A stretch of DNA of 64,000 nucleotides from Aliidiomarina sp. (GTDB lineage Bacteria; Pseudomonadota; Gammaproteobacteria; Enterobacterales; Alteromonadaceae), in the NCBI RefSeq assembly GCF_022565475.1, contig NZ_JAIUMR010000009.1:62001-126000 (forward strand), given 5' to 3'. The position numbers and the translations under genes were made by a program. The notes below the pieces were generated by a model, which had not been told where the DNA came from, did not search any database, and saw nothing but the letters and a program-made list of their open reading frames with translations. Below are positions 51,601 through 60,975 of the stretch, piece by piece (positions within the stretch are counted from its first letter, which is position 1; every line of letters begins with the position of its first letter).

Positions 51601-52230
51601 CTAACACGTCAAAGCGCTGCCGCGACACAATGCATGGGCGGGTACAACGTCAATGTCAATATGCGCTAGTCGCAACTGTTGTGGCGCAAATTCACGGGCA
51701 AACGGCAATAGAGCTAACAAGGGCTGAATGTGTTGAAAGCCCAACTGGTTGAGATAATGACTCGACGTCAGAGCTTGCGGACGGCTGCTAAGTTCTGCTA
51801 ATGAGCGCGGCGCCCATGCATGATGGAGTCGACTGTAGCGTAACCACGGCTGTTCACTCGTTTGGTGTTGTAAAGTGGCAGTGGCTAAATTATCTGTCGT
51901 CAGCGAAAAATTGGATTGCCAGCTGATTAACTGCCAAATCGGCTGGATCGCTTGGGCAAATGGATAGGCTCGTGATTGCTCTAGCGCAAGCTGATAGTCT
52001 CCATCTAAGGGAATTTCAAAGGTTTCTTGATAGTCACTTAGGGTCAGCGGCGGCAGTTGTGCACTTTCACGGAGCGGTGCATCTGCCAATATAATTGGCA
52101 ATAATTGTTGCCCTCGCCAACGCTGTTGCAAACTTTCATCGAGCAAAGGTAAACCGTACAGGGCGAGCATCGCCAAAAGGCTAATCGCTAGAGTCATTTC
52201 CAGTAACGCTTGTCCAACATCCTTGTTCAT
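51601..52230 (-). CDS. TadE-like pseudopilin
   Basis: A 209-aa protein. The N-terminus GQALLEMTLAISLLAMLALYGL matches the TadE/Flp-type hydrophobic stretch with a G-Q-x-x-x-E context, expected to be processed by a TadV-like peptidase. The remainder is a periplasmic domain without recognisable motifs. ATG 52230, with GGAGG upstream, overlaps the preceding stop by one base; the upstream frame to 52290 is rejected. Pseudopilins TadE and TadF are minor pilus components. Confidence 0.72.
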   Translation of the reverse strand: MNKDVGQALLEMTLAISLLAMLALYGLPLLDESLQQRWRGQQLLPIILADAPLRESAQLPPLTLSDYQETFEIPLDGDYQLALEQSRAYPFAQAIQPIWQLISWQSNFSLTTDNLATATLQHQTSEQPWLRYSRLHHAWAPRSLAELSSRPQALTSSHYLNQLGFQHIQPLLALLPFAREFAPQQLRLAHIDIDVVPAHALCRGSALTC

Positions 52231-53438
52231 TATTGCCTCCTTAGTAATTCCAATTGCCAAAATGGTATGGCTTTGACGCGCACTTGCCACAAGGCGTTAT
52301 GCAGATTTGCCGGTTCGCTGCGCTGATCGCGTCGCGGCCACCAGTCTTGAGGTCGCGAGAAGTAGATTTCAGCGCGTCCAGCGCCCCACACAGCGGAGTC
52401 TGTGGCATCGGGTTTAGAGCGTAACACCAAGGTAATTTGTGGCGCAGTTTGTTCGGCTTTCAATCGATAAAAACGTGGTATCGGGTGTCCACTGCCCATC
52501 ATGCTGCCCAAGCGTCCCGCTCGCTGACTTGCCCGTCGATTGTAGCGGTAGCTCTCACCAAATCCCGCCGTTCGTCCGCGACTCGGTAAGCGCTGAGAAA
52601 AAAACGCCGAACCACCACCCAGCCAGCTTTCTGATCCTCGCAGGAGCAAATCTTGATGGATCGATAAGGTATCGACACTCTGCCACTCAATGCGCTGTTG
52701 CAGCCGCTTAACATCGCTACCGCCGGCTTTGCGGCCGTGCATCAAGCCTAAGTCGAACCAGCGATAGGTTCGCCGTTGCGAAAATGGATCTTGGCTTTCC
52801 TGCACCATACGCACATAGTCGTCATGGTCTGCCGTAGCAACCGTACGCTCTTGGAATCGCAGCCACAGCCCGTCAATATCAAGTAAGGTCTGATGATTGA
52901 GCAAGTGCAGCTGTAAGCGTTCATCGTTGCTCGCAACAACATGGTGAGCGGTCGCTAAAGTACTAAGCCAACTGGCTTGGTGAAAGACCCATTGAGCCTG
53001 TTGCAACAATTCGAGTATGCCTTGTTGCGCCACCAGTAAACCGCGAACGCCAATTTGTACGGTGCCACGCATGCGCTGCAAGACCTGATACAAACTACGC
53101 GTGACCGCATTAACATACGGGATCCAAGCGCTATAAAGCGCAATTTGCTCACTACTGTCACGCGCCATGTCATACCAAGTGTACACCCCAAGTAGCTGAC
53201 CAATGACGACCTCATTGGCCAGCATGGCGCGATTGGTAATCGCTTTAAAGTTAAGATCGCGAGCAGCAATCACGGCAACACTCTCAGCTGCATATTCAGC
53301 AACTTGATTCGCGGCTGTTCGACGTTGCAATTGTTCAGTGCGTTCAACAATCAGTAGCGCAATAGCTAACATGCCGGCAACGATCAACGCCATGATCCAA
53401 AGGTAGAAACCCGCGACGCGCTGAGCCACCCGCATCAT
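52230..53438 (-). CDS. TadG-like envelope protein of the Tad operon
   Basis: A 402-aa protein with one N-terminal helix (FYLWIMALIVAGMLAIALLI) and then a helix-rich region (RTAANQVAEYAAESVAVIAARDLNFKAITNRA), the arrangement of TadG-type Flp assembly proteins. The rest is largely helical to about residue 200, then a more basic region with many Arg. There is no von Willebrand domain, which full-length TadG often has. It starts directly after flp (TAA-ATG) and has no good Shine-Dalgarno, so translation is probably coupled to flp. Exact subunit name uncertain. Confidence 0.65.
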   Translation of the reverse strand: MMRVAQRVAGFYLWIMALIVAGMLAIALLIVERTEQLQRRTAANQVAEYAAESVAVIAARDLNFKAITNRAMLANEVVIGQLLGVYTWYDMARDSSEQIALYSAWIPYVNAVTRSLYQVLQRMRGTVQIGVRGLLVAQQGILELLQQAQWVFHQASWLSTLATAHHVVASNDERLQLHLLNHQTLLDIDGLWLRFQERTVATADHDDYVRMVQESQDPFSQRRTYRWFDLGLMHGRKAGGSDVKRLQQRIEWQSVDTLSIHQDLLLRGSESWLGGGSAFFSQRLPSRGRTAGFGESYRYNRRASQRAGRLGSMMGSGHPIPRFYRLKAEQTAPQITLVLRSKPDATDSAVWGAGRAEIYFSRPQDWWPRRDQRSEPANLHNALWQVRVKAIPFWQLELLRRQ

Positions 53439-53756
53439 TTAATTGCCGGAGTTCGTAGCATCATCGTAATTGGCTAAGCCGTAATCTTGATTCGCGGTAG
53501 TAGAGGCCGCATTGGCTGCCTGTTCGGCTTGTGAAATCTCTTGCTGTGCCGACTGTCCTGAAATTTCCTTAGCGACACCAGCCATTTGCGTCCGTACCGT
53601 TTTACCAAAGAAGGAATAGACACCGATGGCAGCAACTACAACTAGGGCCAGAACAACGATATATTCGGTCATGCCTTGACCCATCATCTGGGTCCGCCGA
53701 ACACTGTTCATCGCTCGCGAGGTTAAGGAAATAGGATTTGATTTGAACGTTTTCAT
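53439..53756 (-). CDS. flp: Flp-type pilin
   Basis: A 105-aa prepilin, the major subunit of the Tad pilus. The leader is about 26 residues, then the processing site MMG/QGMTEYIVVLAL with Glu and Tyr at +5 and +6 as in Flp pilins, then one membrane helix. The mature pilin keeps a 55-residue polar tail rich in Ala, Gln and Ser (typical Flp tails are shorter). ATG 53756 has GGAGGG eight bases upstream; the frame start at 53801 is rejected. It is the first gene of the operon; a dyad lies in its leader. A TadV peptidase must be supplied from outside this window. Confidence 0.9.
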   Translation of the reverse strand: MKTFKSNPISLTSRAMNSVRRTQMMGQGMTEYIVVLALVVVAAIGVYSFFGKTVRTQMAGVAKEISGQSAQQEISQAEQAANAASTTANQDYGLANYDDATNSGN

Positions 53757-53785
53757 ACTGCCCTCCATGAGCCTTTTGATGTGCG

Positions 53786-53800
53786 TGGCATTCATTGCCA
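53786..53800. promoter_or_regulatory. Dyad in the flp leader
   Basis: TGGCA-TTCAT-TGCCA, perfect 5-bp arms, 30 bp upstream of the flp start. TATGCT on minus at about 53811 is a weak -10. No strong -35 is visible. The dyad could be an operator or lie in the 5' leader of the pilus mRNA. Confidence 0.35.
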
Positions 53801-53853
53801 TGTCTCATCAGCATAGAGAGCAATAGAAAAAAAGAAAAGTGGCGAGAGGGCTT

Positions 53854-54525
53854 TTAGGCGATTGACAAGTATTTATGTAATTGCACCGAAAGACGCCAAT
53901 TCCGTTGACGACAAACTTTCATTGCCAGCTCCGTCGCGCGCGGCCGCTGGCTAATCGGCTGCAAACAAATCACCGTACCCGGCTGCACTGGGCAATCGAG
54001 CAAAAGTTGATCGAGCGCTTCAATGTGTTTTTCCATCGCCACCGGGTACTTTATTTCATCAGCGCGCAGCATGGCTTCGGCAAGCACGGGGTAGCCACCC
54101 GGCATATCGAGCTTAGGTGACACGGTCACCCAGGTTTGCGGGCTGGTCAGAACTAGAAAGGTTCCACTTGTTTCGATCTGCAGTCGATAACCTTCGGCTT
54201 CAAGAACCGCAGCCAAAGGCCGCAAATCATACATACATGGCTCACCGCCGGTGATCACAACGTGTTTGGCGGTGTACTTCAGGGCTTTAATTCGCGCTAA
54301 CAGGTCTTCCGCACTAACATCCGCATAATGAGCGGTCGCGTCCGTTTTTAAAATGACCTGTTCAAGGTCAATTCGATCGGTCTCATTCTTATCCCATGTG
54401 TGCTGCGTATCACACCATGGACATCCAACCGGGCAACCTTGCATGCGGATAAAAATTGCTGGTACGCCGGTAAACACGCCCTCGCCTTGAATTGTTTCAA
54501 ACAATTCATTGATTGGATAAATCAT
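53854..54525 (-). CDS. queE: 7-carboxy-7-deazaguanine synthase
   Basis: A 223-aa radical-SAM enzyme of queuosine/preQ0 synthesis. Cluster Cys residues are C31, C35 and C38 in QGCPVGCPWCDTQHTW (CX3CX2C). The N-terminal INELFETIQGEGVFTG and VVITGGEPCMYDL segments are typical. It converts carboxytetrahydropterin to the 7-deazaguanine core. Divergent from queC across 79 bp; I saw no preQ1 riboswitch there. It has no link to the Tad operon beyond adjacency. Confidence 0.95.
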   Translation of the reverse strand: MIYPINELFETIQGEGVFTGVPAIFIRMQGCPVGCPWCDTQHTWDKNETDRIDLEQVILKTDATAHYADVSAEDLLARIKALKYTAKHVVITGGEPCMYDLRPLAAVLEAEGYRLQIETSGTFLVLTSPQTWVTVSPKLDMPGGYPVLAEAMLRADEIKYPVAMEKHIEALDQLLLDCPVQPGTVICLQPISQRPRATELAMKVCRQRNWRLSVQLHKYLSIA

Positions 54526-54604
54526 AAGTTCCCTACTGCTTCTGTCAGCATCTCGATTCGGTTAGACTACTAGTATAAGCGACCGCGCTAGTTAGGAGCA
54601 AAAG

Positions 54605-55291
54605 ATGCCGCAAAATTCTCAAGCAAAACCCAAAGCCGTAGTGATTTATTCGGGCGGAATGGACTCGTTTACCGTGCTTCATCGCGCACTGGCCGATGGT
54701 TTTGAGGTCTTTCCACTCTCATTTCATTACGGCCAACGTCACAGTAAAGAGCTGGATAGCGCGGCTGCGGTCTGCCAAGCCTTGAATTTGCCGCATAAAA
54801 TCGTCGATATCCGCAGCATTAATACCCTGCTCGCAGGTTCAGCATTAACCGACGATATTGATGTACCCAATGCCGACTACGCTGAAGCCAACATGCAAGC
54901 GACTGTGGTACCAAACCGCAATATGATCTTACTGTCCTTAGCGATTGGCTATGCAGTGTCTATCGATGCAGACGAAGTTTATTACGGCGCTCACTCGGGT
55001 GACCATGATATCTACCCGGACTGTCGCCCTGAGTTTGTGGAAGCGATGAATCAAGTAAGTCAATTAGCCAACTACAAAGCGATTCCGGTACGCTCACCGT
55101 ATTTGTACCAAAGCAAAGCAGACATTCTCGGCGATGGCTTAAAAATGGGACTGGATTATAGTCAAACTTGGACTTGCTACAATGGTCGCGACTTGGCTTG
55201 TGGGCGCTGCAGCGCTTGCCGTGAGCGCTTGGGTGCATTTGCTGCACATGATCGACAAGATCCACTGCGCTATGAACAAGCCGACGGTTAA
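54605..55291 (+). CDS. queC: 7-cyano-7-deazaguanine synthase
   Basis: A 228-aa PP-loop ATPase making preQ0. The PP-loop SGGMDS is at residues 16-21, and the C-terminal zinc site [19 protein letters not shown] has four Cys. [13 protein letters not shown] and [12 protein letters not shown] are other family segments. TAGGAG precedes the ATG by six or seven bases. Its 3' end overlaps a hairpin that separates it from the convergent nagZ. Confidence 0.96.
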   Translation: MPQNSQAKPKAVVIYSGGMDSFTVLHRALADGFEVFPLSFHYGQRHSKELDSAAAVCQALNLPHKIVDIRSINTLLAGSALTDDIDVPNADYAEANMQATVVPNRNMILLSLAIGYAVSIDADEVYYGAHSGDHDIYPDCRPEFVEAMNQVSQLANYKAIPVRSPYLYQSKADILGDGLKMGLDYSQTWTCYNGRDLACGRCSACRERLGAFAAHDRQDPLRYEQADG

Positions 55292-55301
55292 ACGTCGGCT
55301 T
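55278..55301. terminator. Hairpin between queC and nagZ
   Basis: AAGCCGACG and CGTCGGCTT are perfect 9-bp arms around a 6-nt loop, overlapping the queC stop. Neither side has a T tract beyond the stem, so termination may be weak or assisted. Confidence 0.6.
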
Positions 55302-55313
55302 CGCAAAATTAAC

Positions 55314-56318
55314 TTATGAGCTAGCCAGAAGAGTCTGGCTGTCTTGCCAACGCTGGCTTTGTTGCAACTCAGTCAGCGATGAATACGCACTTTGACCGCG
55401 CAGCGCCTGCACTGGATCACGCTCACAGGTCGGAAAATCGACGCTATCAAGGACAACCTGCGCTTGCGTTTGATCATTACAGACCAGCAGTAAATCACAG
55501 CCCGCCGCTAACGCTTTCTCAGCCCGCTGGCTTACTGTACCGGCAACCGTCGCGCCTGCCATCAACAAATCATCACTGATAATAATGCCCTGAAAACCGA
55601 GATCTTGGCGCAAGATTTGTTGCATCCAGAACAGCGAAAAACCAGCCGGATCGGGATCAACTTGTGGATAGATGACGTGCGCGGGCATGAGGGCCTGCAG
55701 GTGCGGCAACAGTTCTATAAAAGGTTGGGTATCGTGCTGCAGAATCTCATTCAACGGTCGGTCATCGACCGGAATATCAATATGCGAGTCGGCCACGACC
55801 GTACCATGCCCCGGAAAATGCTTGCCCGTTGCGCGCATACCTGCTTCATGCATACCGCGAATAAACGCTGCAGCCAGCGGTACGATATCGTCACTGGTTG
55901 GCCCAAACGCCCGATCGCCAATCACCGAACTCGGCCCATGCAAATCAAGTACCGGAGCAAAGCTATGATCCACACCACAAGCAAGTAATTCACTGGCCAT
56001 TAACCAGCCTAGTTCGCGAGCGTAAGCAGCGTTGCGTGCTGGACTTTGCGAATATTCAGAGATTCTGGCCATGGCCGGAATCGCACTAAACCCTTGGCGA
56101 AATCGCTGTACTCGCCCACCCTCGTGGTCGACCGTAATCAGAATTTCACGGCCTGCGGCCTCGCGAATCGCCTGCGTCAACGCCGACAGCTGCTGCGGGT
56201 TTTCATAATTACGCGTAAATAGAATGACGCCTGCGACCTGTTCATGCTGAAGAATCGCTTCATCGGTAGCGTTCAACTGTTTGCCAGCGACGTCTAATAG
56301 TATCCCTGTACTTTGCAT
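55314..56318 (-). CDS. nagZ: Beta-N-acetylhexosaminidase NagZ
   Basis: A 334-aa glycoside hydrolase family 3 enzyme that removes N-acetylglucosamine from anhydro-muropeptides in the cytoplasm during peptidoglycan recycling. No signal peptide. The GH3 signatures include KHFPGHGTVVADSHIDIPVDDR (with the catalytic His and general-acid Asp loop), ISDDLLMAGA (nucleophile Asp) and DHEGGRVQRFR. Length is standard for NagZ. Single gene, with GGGAAACGT before its ATG. Confidence 0.95.
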   Translation of the reverse strand: MQSTGILLDVAGKQLNATDEAILQHEQVAGVILFTRNYENPQQLSALTQAIREAAGREILITVDHEGGRVQRFRQGFSAIPAMARISEYSQSPARNAAYARELGWLMASELLACGVDHSFAPVLDLHGPSSVIGDRAFGPTSDDIVPLAAAFIRGMHEAGMRATGKHFPGHGTVVADSHIDIPVDDRPLNEILQHDTQPFIELLPHLQALMPAHVIYPQVDPDPAGFSLFWMQQILRQDLGFQGIIISDDLLMAGATVAGTVSQRAEKALAAGCDLLLVCNDQTQAQVVLDSVDFPTCERDPVQALRGQSAYSSLTELQQSQRWQDSQTLLASS

Positions 56319-56516
56319 ACGTTTCCCAATTTTTACAGCATCATCAGTTTGATTGTTTTTATTCTAATTGAACGAAATCGGTTATTTTCAAGTAGATAAA
56401 AAATGACTATGCTTGAGGTTGTCATTGTTCAATTTGTCTGGCAGCATGCCTAACGTTGAATCTTATACCAGATTTGCGGTCTATGTTGTAAAGACTTTGC
56501 AAGAGAGATAAATGCC

Positions 56517-57866
56517 ATGATTCGAGCGAAACGTTTTCTACTTACCGCGCTCAGTGCTGGCTTACTAGCAGCCTGCGGCAGTGACTCAGTCCTAACCGGA
56601 GATTCTCCCAATTTAGGCAATGCCCAATGCTCGGCAGTGGGTCAGAATCAGCAATTGCTGAATTTCATGCAGAACCGATACCTCTGGGTCGACGATATGC
56701 CGCGCAATGTCAATCCAGCAAGTCACTCGACGATGTACCAAATGTTGGATGCCTTGCGCGCTCCGCAGGATATCTTTTCATTTATTCTGACCGAGCAAGA
56801 ATATCAAGATCGTTACGTTGATGCAGTCTTTTATGGCTTCGGTTTCGGTCGCCGCGATCGCACCGATCTTGGGGTTATTCAAATCACTTACGTGTACGAA
56901 GAGTCACCGATCGCTCGAGCAGGTGCCCGTCGTGGTGATGAAATCACTGCGGTCAATGGCGTCAGCATGGCAACGTGGTTCGACCGTATTTCTCGTGGCC
57001 AAGCGACATGGGTTGATGTCTTCGGTGCAAATGAAGAAGGCGTGGAACGCACCATAGAATGGCGCCGCCCCGACGGTTATGAGTTTTCCGCTACGGTTGC
57101 CAAAACCCAGGTCGAGACAAACACAATTATGGCCACAGAGCGTTTCCAAGTTGGTGACAAAGAGGTCGGTTACTACGTCTTCGACAGCTTTATTAATCGT
57201 TCTGAGCAGGATTTAAACCGCGCTTATGACCAGCTTATTGGTGTCGACGAGCTGGTCATCGACCTGCGCTATAATGGCGGTGGTCTCGTTCGTGTTGCTA
57301 ACCAGCTGAGTTCACAAGCCGCGTGGGAACATGTTGAGGGTGAGATCTTTTTAACTTACCAATACAACCGCAATTTCAACGACGAAGACTTCTACTTTAA
57401 TCTCGGACCCGGAATCGAGCGTCTAAATCTCGATCGCGTCTATGTCTTAACCACGGGAGCGAGCTGCTCGTCATCCGAACTCGTCATTAATTCTTTAAAG
57501 CCCTTCGTCGATGTGGTTACCGTTGGACAACCGACGTGTGGCAAGCCAGTAGGTCAGCAACCGGGACCGATTTGCGACAAAATTGTCTTTGCAATTACCT
57601 TCCAGACCGTCAATGCCGAAGGTGAAGGCGATTATTTCGATGGCCTACCAGCAACCTGCCCTGCCAATGATGTGATTGTCGGTGATTGGGGTGACCCTGC
57701 CGATCCACTCCTTGCCGAAGCACGTCACCACATCTTGACCGGCCAGTGCAGTAGCGCGAGCAGTGCAGTTGTCAGTGCAGAGCAGCTTCCGAGTGAAGTG
57801 CGTCGCGATATTCCCGAGCAATGGCAAGAGCATCCATTATTGTGGAAATGGCGTCACGAGCATTAA
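56517..57866 (+). CDS. S41-family (C-terminal processing-like) peptidase lipoprotein
   Basis: A 449-aa lipoprotein with signal MIRAKRFLLTALSAGLLAAC (lipobox LAAC). A helical N-terminal domain with QNRYLWVDDMP precedes a PDZ-like domain (about 115-195: GVIQITYVYEESPIARAGARRGDEITAVNG) and then the S41 protease domain. The catalytic Ser is in TTGASCSSSELVINSL, and LVIDLRYNGGG is the S41 core. A conserved Lys about 25 residues later is expected, but C-PTCGKPVGQ here supplies a Lys. AGAGAG lies upstream. It probably trims periplasmic or outer-membrane-linked proteins; the substrate is unknown. Confidence 0.88.
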   Translation: MIRAKRFLLTALSAGLLAACGSDSVLTGDSPNLGNAQCSAVGQNQQLLNFMQNRYLWVDDMPRNVNPASHSTMYQMLDALRAPQDIFSFILTEQEYQDRYVDAVFYGFGFGRRDRTDLGVIQITYVYEESPIARAGARRGDEITAVNGVSMATWFDRISRGQATWVDVFGANEEGVERTIEWRRPDGYEFSATVAKTQVETNTIMATERFQVGDKEVGYYVFDSFINRSEQDLNRAYDQLIGVDELVIDLRYNGGGLVRVANQLSSQAAWEHVEGEIFLTYQYNRNFNDEDFYFNLGPGIERLNLDRVYVLTTGASCSSSELVINSLKPFVDVVTVGQPTCGKPVGQQPGPICDKIVFAITFQTVNAEGEGDYFDGLPATCPANDVIVGDWGDPADPLLAEARHHILTGQCSSASSAVVSAEQLPSEVRRDIPEQWQEHPLLWKWRHEH

Positions 57867-57896
57867 GCTGCTGACTTGAACCCTGTTTCAGCAAAC

Positions 57897-57925
57897 AAAA
57901 ACGCGGCAGTTAACGCCGCGTTTTT
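57897..57925. terminator. Bidirectional terminator between the S41 gene and fadE
   Basis: AAAAACGCGGC pairs with GCCGCGTTTTT around a 7-nt loop. A and T runs on both sides serve both convergent genes. Confidence 0.92.
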
Positions 57926-57944
57926 CATTCAAGAATAATGGCGA

Positions 57945-60260
57945 TTAGCGCAAAGGCTGCGTTTGATAGCGTCCCGACTTCATTGCTTCTGCAGCAAAGC
58001 TATCCACCGCAATCGCGCGTAAACGCAAACGTTCAGCGACTGCCAATTTTTCGCCTTCCTCGGTACTAATAACTTCTTCGGCCACTGCGGCTTGCACCAA
58101 CGCGTCGCCATTTAAGTTACTATCGAGTACGCCTTGTTTCTGCGCTTTATAGACCTTTTTAAACAACTCAATGTTCGCTACCATATGGGTAAATGCCAGC
58201 TCCATGTGCCCGGTGACATCCTCTTCATCGTCCTTCCAATAACTCAAGAACGTGTGGCGATCACGCAACACACCCGGTTCCATCATCGAATCGGCAATGG
58301 CTTGCGCATGCGCATCCGCAGGTTTGTCGTAACGGTTGCCCCATGGAAAAACCAATACTGACAAAAGACGTCCCAACCAAGGGTTCGGGAAGTTTTTGAA
58401 GAATCCACGAAAAGCCTGTCCAATTAAATGCAGCTGTAACTGCATGGCGTAATGCACAAAAGGTAAGTCTGCGACTTGGCGTCCATCATCTTCAAAACGC
58501 TTCAATATAGCTGAGCCGATGTATAAGTGACTGAGCACATCGCCAAGTCGCGCGGAAATCATTTCCTTGCGCTTGAGATCGCCGCCCATGGTCAACATTG
58601 ACACATCCGCACACAAGGCAAGCGCACGGCTCATGCGCGACAATTGCTGGTAATAACGAATGGTTTCGCCACCGACTGGCGCATTCGCGAATCGTGCTCC
58701 GGTGAGGCCATGCCAAAGACTCGCAAACGTATTGCTTACCGCAAAGCCAATATGCTTAATCAATAACTGATCGAAATTACGCAAACCGGCCTCTTCGTCA
58801 GGGTTGGCCGCCGCTTCCATTTCCGCCAAAACGTATGGATGACAACGAGTAGCACCTTGGCCGAAGATCATTAAATTACGCGTGAGAATATTGGCACCTT
58901 CGACAGTGATCGAAATTGGAATGCCCATATAATTCGAAGCTAAATAATTTAACGGCCCCATTTGAATGCCTTTACCCGCATGAACGTCAAGGCCGTCATT
59001 TAAGACTTGGCGGCCCATTTCAGTCATGTGGTATTTCGTCATTGCCGTAATCACCGACGGACTATAGCCCTCGTCAAGCGCAGTGAGCGTCAACCGACGC
59101 ATCGACTCGATGCTATAGTTTAAGCCACCAATCCGGCCCATGGCTTCTTGGACGCCTTCGAATTTACCAATTGGTAAACCGAACTGTTGCCGCACAAATG
59201 CATAGGCACCGGTAAAGCGTTGTACATTATGGCCCGTCGCCGTCGCTAAGGCCGGCAGCGAAATTCCCCGACCTGCAGATAAACATTCGACCAGCATGCG
59301 CCAACCTTTACCTGCGTATTTCACACCACCAATAATCCAATCAAGCGGAATGAATACGTCTTTGCCGTAGGTTGTGCCGTTCATAAATGCCTGCATGAGG
59401 GGCAAATGGCGATCGCCGATTTCGACGCCGTCATGGCTAGTGGGAATCAATGCACAGGTAATCCCAATTTCTTCTTGTTCACCTAAGAGTTGCTCCGGAT
59501 CGTACAGCTTAAAAGCAAGCCCGAGTACCGTGGCGACCGGCGCGAGAGTAATGTAGCGCTTACTCCAATTCAGCTTAATACCAACCACTTCTTCGCCGTT
59601 AAAGGTGCCTTTACACACCACACCGGTGTCAGGAATGCCACCCGCGTCTGAGCCCGCTTCCGGGCCCGTCAAGGCAAAACATGGAATCTCGTCACCTTTC
59701 GCCAGCGCCGGTAACCAATGTTCCTTCTGCTCCATCGTCCCGTAGTGGGTAAGGAGTTCGCCTGGGCCTAACGAATTCGGCACCATGACAGTCACTGCTG
59801 CGGACAACGAGCGCGTAGCAATGCGCGACACAATGTGTGAATTTGCCGTCGCTGAGAAATCCAAACCGCCATATTCCTTGCCAATAATCATGGCAAAAAA
59901 GCGATGCTTGCGCAGATGAGCCCAAACTTCGGGCGGCAGGTCATGCCCTTCTGTGTTGATTTTAAAGTCATCGAGCATGGCCAACAGCTCTTCCAGCGGT
60001 CCATCAATAAAAGCCTGTTCTTCCGCACTAAAGCCATGTGGTTTGGTATTGAGTAACTTGAACCAGTCTGGACGACCAGAGAATAATTCACCATCCCACC
60101 AAACATCTCCCGCCTCCATCGCTTCTCGCTCGGTTGCGGACATTGGCGGTAGGATTTTTTTAAATACGCGGAAAACCGGTTTGGAAATAAGGCTGCGACG
60201 AATGTCGGGTACCCCGAACACAATCAATACTGCGACTAATAGAATTAAAAAGATGGACAT
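57945..60260 (-). CDS. fadE: Acyl-CoA dehydrogenase FadE
   Basis: A 771-aa long-chain acyl-CoA dehydrogenase of the FadE type. It has one N-terminal membrane helix (IFLILLVAVLIVFGVP), the acyl-CoA dehydrogenase core (about 85-490; FALTGPEAGSDAGGIPD, NWSKRYITLAP), and the FadE-specific C-terminal DUF1974-like region (MTMGGDLKRKEMISARLGDVLSHLYI). E. coli FadE is 814 aa with two helices, so this is a slightly shorter form. It performs the first oxidation of beta-oxidation, passing electrons to ETF. AAGGAG precedes the ATG by nine bases. It follows psrA by 62 bp on the same strand. Confidence 0.95.
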   Translation of the reverse strand: MSIFLILLVAVLIVFGVPDIRRSLISKPVFRVFKKILPPMSATEREAMEAGDVWWDGELFSGRPDWFKLLNTKPHGFSAEEQAFIDGPLEELLAMLDDFKINTEGHDLPPEVWAHLRKHRFFAMIIGKEYGGLDFSATANSHIVSRIATRSLSAAVTVMVPNSLGPGELLTHYGTMEQKEHWLPALAKGDEIPCFALTGPEAGSDAGGIPDTGVVCKGTFNGEEVVGIKLNWSKRYITLAPVATVLGLAFKLYDPEQLLGEQEEIGITCALIPTSHDGVEIGDRHLPLMQAFMNGTTYGKDVFIPLDWIIGGVKYAGKGWRMLVECLSAGRGISLPALATATGHNVQRFTGAYAFVRQQFGLPIGKFEGVQEAMGRIGGLNYSIESMRRLTLTALDEGYSPSVITAMTKYHMTEMGRQVLNDGLDVHAGKGIQMGPLNYLASNYMGIPISITVEGANILTRNLMIFGQGATRCHPYVLAEMEAAANPDEEAGLRNFDQLLIKHIGFAVSNTFASLWHGLTGARFANAPVGGETIRYYQQLSRMSRALALCADVSMLTMGGDLKRKEMISARLGDVLSHLYIGSAILKRFEDDGRQVADLPFVHYAMQLQLHLIGQAFRGFFKNFPNPWLGRLLSVLVFPWGNRYDKPADAHAQAIADSMMEPGVLRDRHTFLSYWKDDEEDVTGHMELAFTHMVANIELFKKVYKAQKQGVLDSNLNGDALVQAAVAEEVISTEEGEKLAVAERLRLRAIAVDSFAAEAMKSGRYQTQPLR

Positions 60261-60322
60261 AACTCAACTCCTTCAATGCCCGAGCACCATGTAACCTACC
60301 ATGAGGATATAATAACTGTAGT

Positions 60323-60970
60323 CTAAATTTGTGATTCTGGATCGTCCGCTGCGATGCCTGCAGCGACAAAAGGTAGTAATTTGAGGAAGGTTTCTTCAGC
60401 TTGCGTTTCTTCGCCAAAATCTGCCAACGCAATCTCTCTAAGTGCCTGCCCTGAGACTTGGGCGAAAAGCATCGCTCCCAGGCTAAAGTGCAGACGCCAA
60501 AATAGTGTTTTGCGACTTAAATGTGGATTCGCCTGCTGAATCATCTCAAAGAAACGCTGCACCACATGACCAAAGTGCGTCATAGTAAATTTACGCAAAT
60601 GGCCTTGAATCTCACTGTAGGCAAAACCGAGCAAGCGTAGATAAATAACCGGGCCATCGATGCGCACTTGGCGTAAGGCGATTAATGGTGCGGTGATACA
60701 CGCCAAAACATCGGTTGTACTGTAGGTTTCATGCTCAGCGAGGCGGCTTAATTGCTCATCCAATGCCGGCATAAAAACGCTTTGGTAGCGTGACATCACC
60801 GCCTGAATCAGAGATTTCTTCGAACCAAAGTGATAATTCACTGAGGCCAAATTTACATCTGCTTCTGAAGTGATTTGGCGCAGTGACGTTTGTTCGAAGC
60901 CGTGTTCAGAAAAAAGCTTTTCCGCAGCGAGAATGATTTTGTCTTTAGTTTTGACCACGATAAGTGGCAC
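60323..60970 (-). CDS. psrA: PsrA-type TetR-family regulator of fatty-acid degradation
   Basis: A 215-aa TetR repressor that closely follows PsrA of Pseudomonas: HTH region SLRQITSEADVNLASVNYHFGSK followed by SLIQAVMSRY, then LRLLGFAYSEIQGHLRKF and LFWRLHFSLGA in the ligand domain. PsrA responds to long-chain fatty acids and represses beta-oxidation genes. Located upstream of fadE on the same strand, so it is probably its direct regulator. The start is GTG at 60970, or GTG at 60958, which is nearer to the canonical N-terminus. Its promoter contains a PsrA-like operator, indicating autoregulation. Confidence 0.9.
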   Translation of the reverse strand: MPLIVVKTKDKIILAAEKLFSEHGFEQTSLRQITSEADVNLASVNYHFGSKKSLIQAVMSRYQSVFMPALDEQLSRLAEHETYSTTDVLACITAPLIALRQVRIDGPVIYLRLLGFAYSEIQGHLRKFTMTHFGHVVQRFFEMIQQANPHLSRKTLFWRLHFSLGAMLFAQVSGQALREIALADFGEETQAEETFLKLLPFVAAGIAADDPESQI

Positions 60971-60975
60971 CTCTT

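Noticed and set aside
54526-54604. preQ1 riboswitch between queE and queC
   Set aside because: The 79-bp divergent region has no aptamer-like stem and A-rich tail; a simple dual promoter is more likely.
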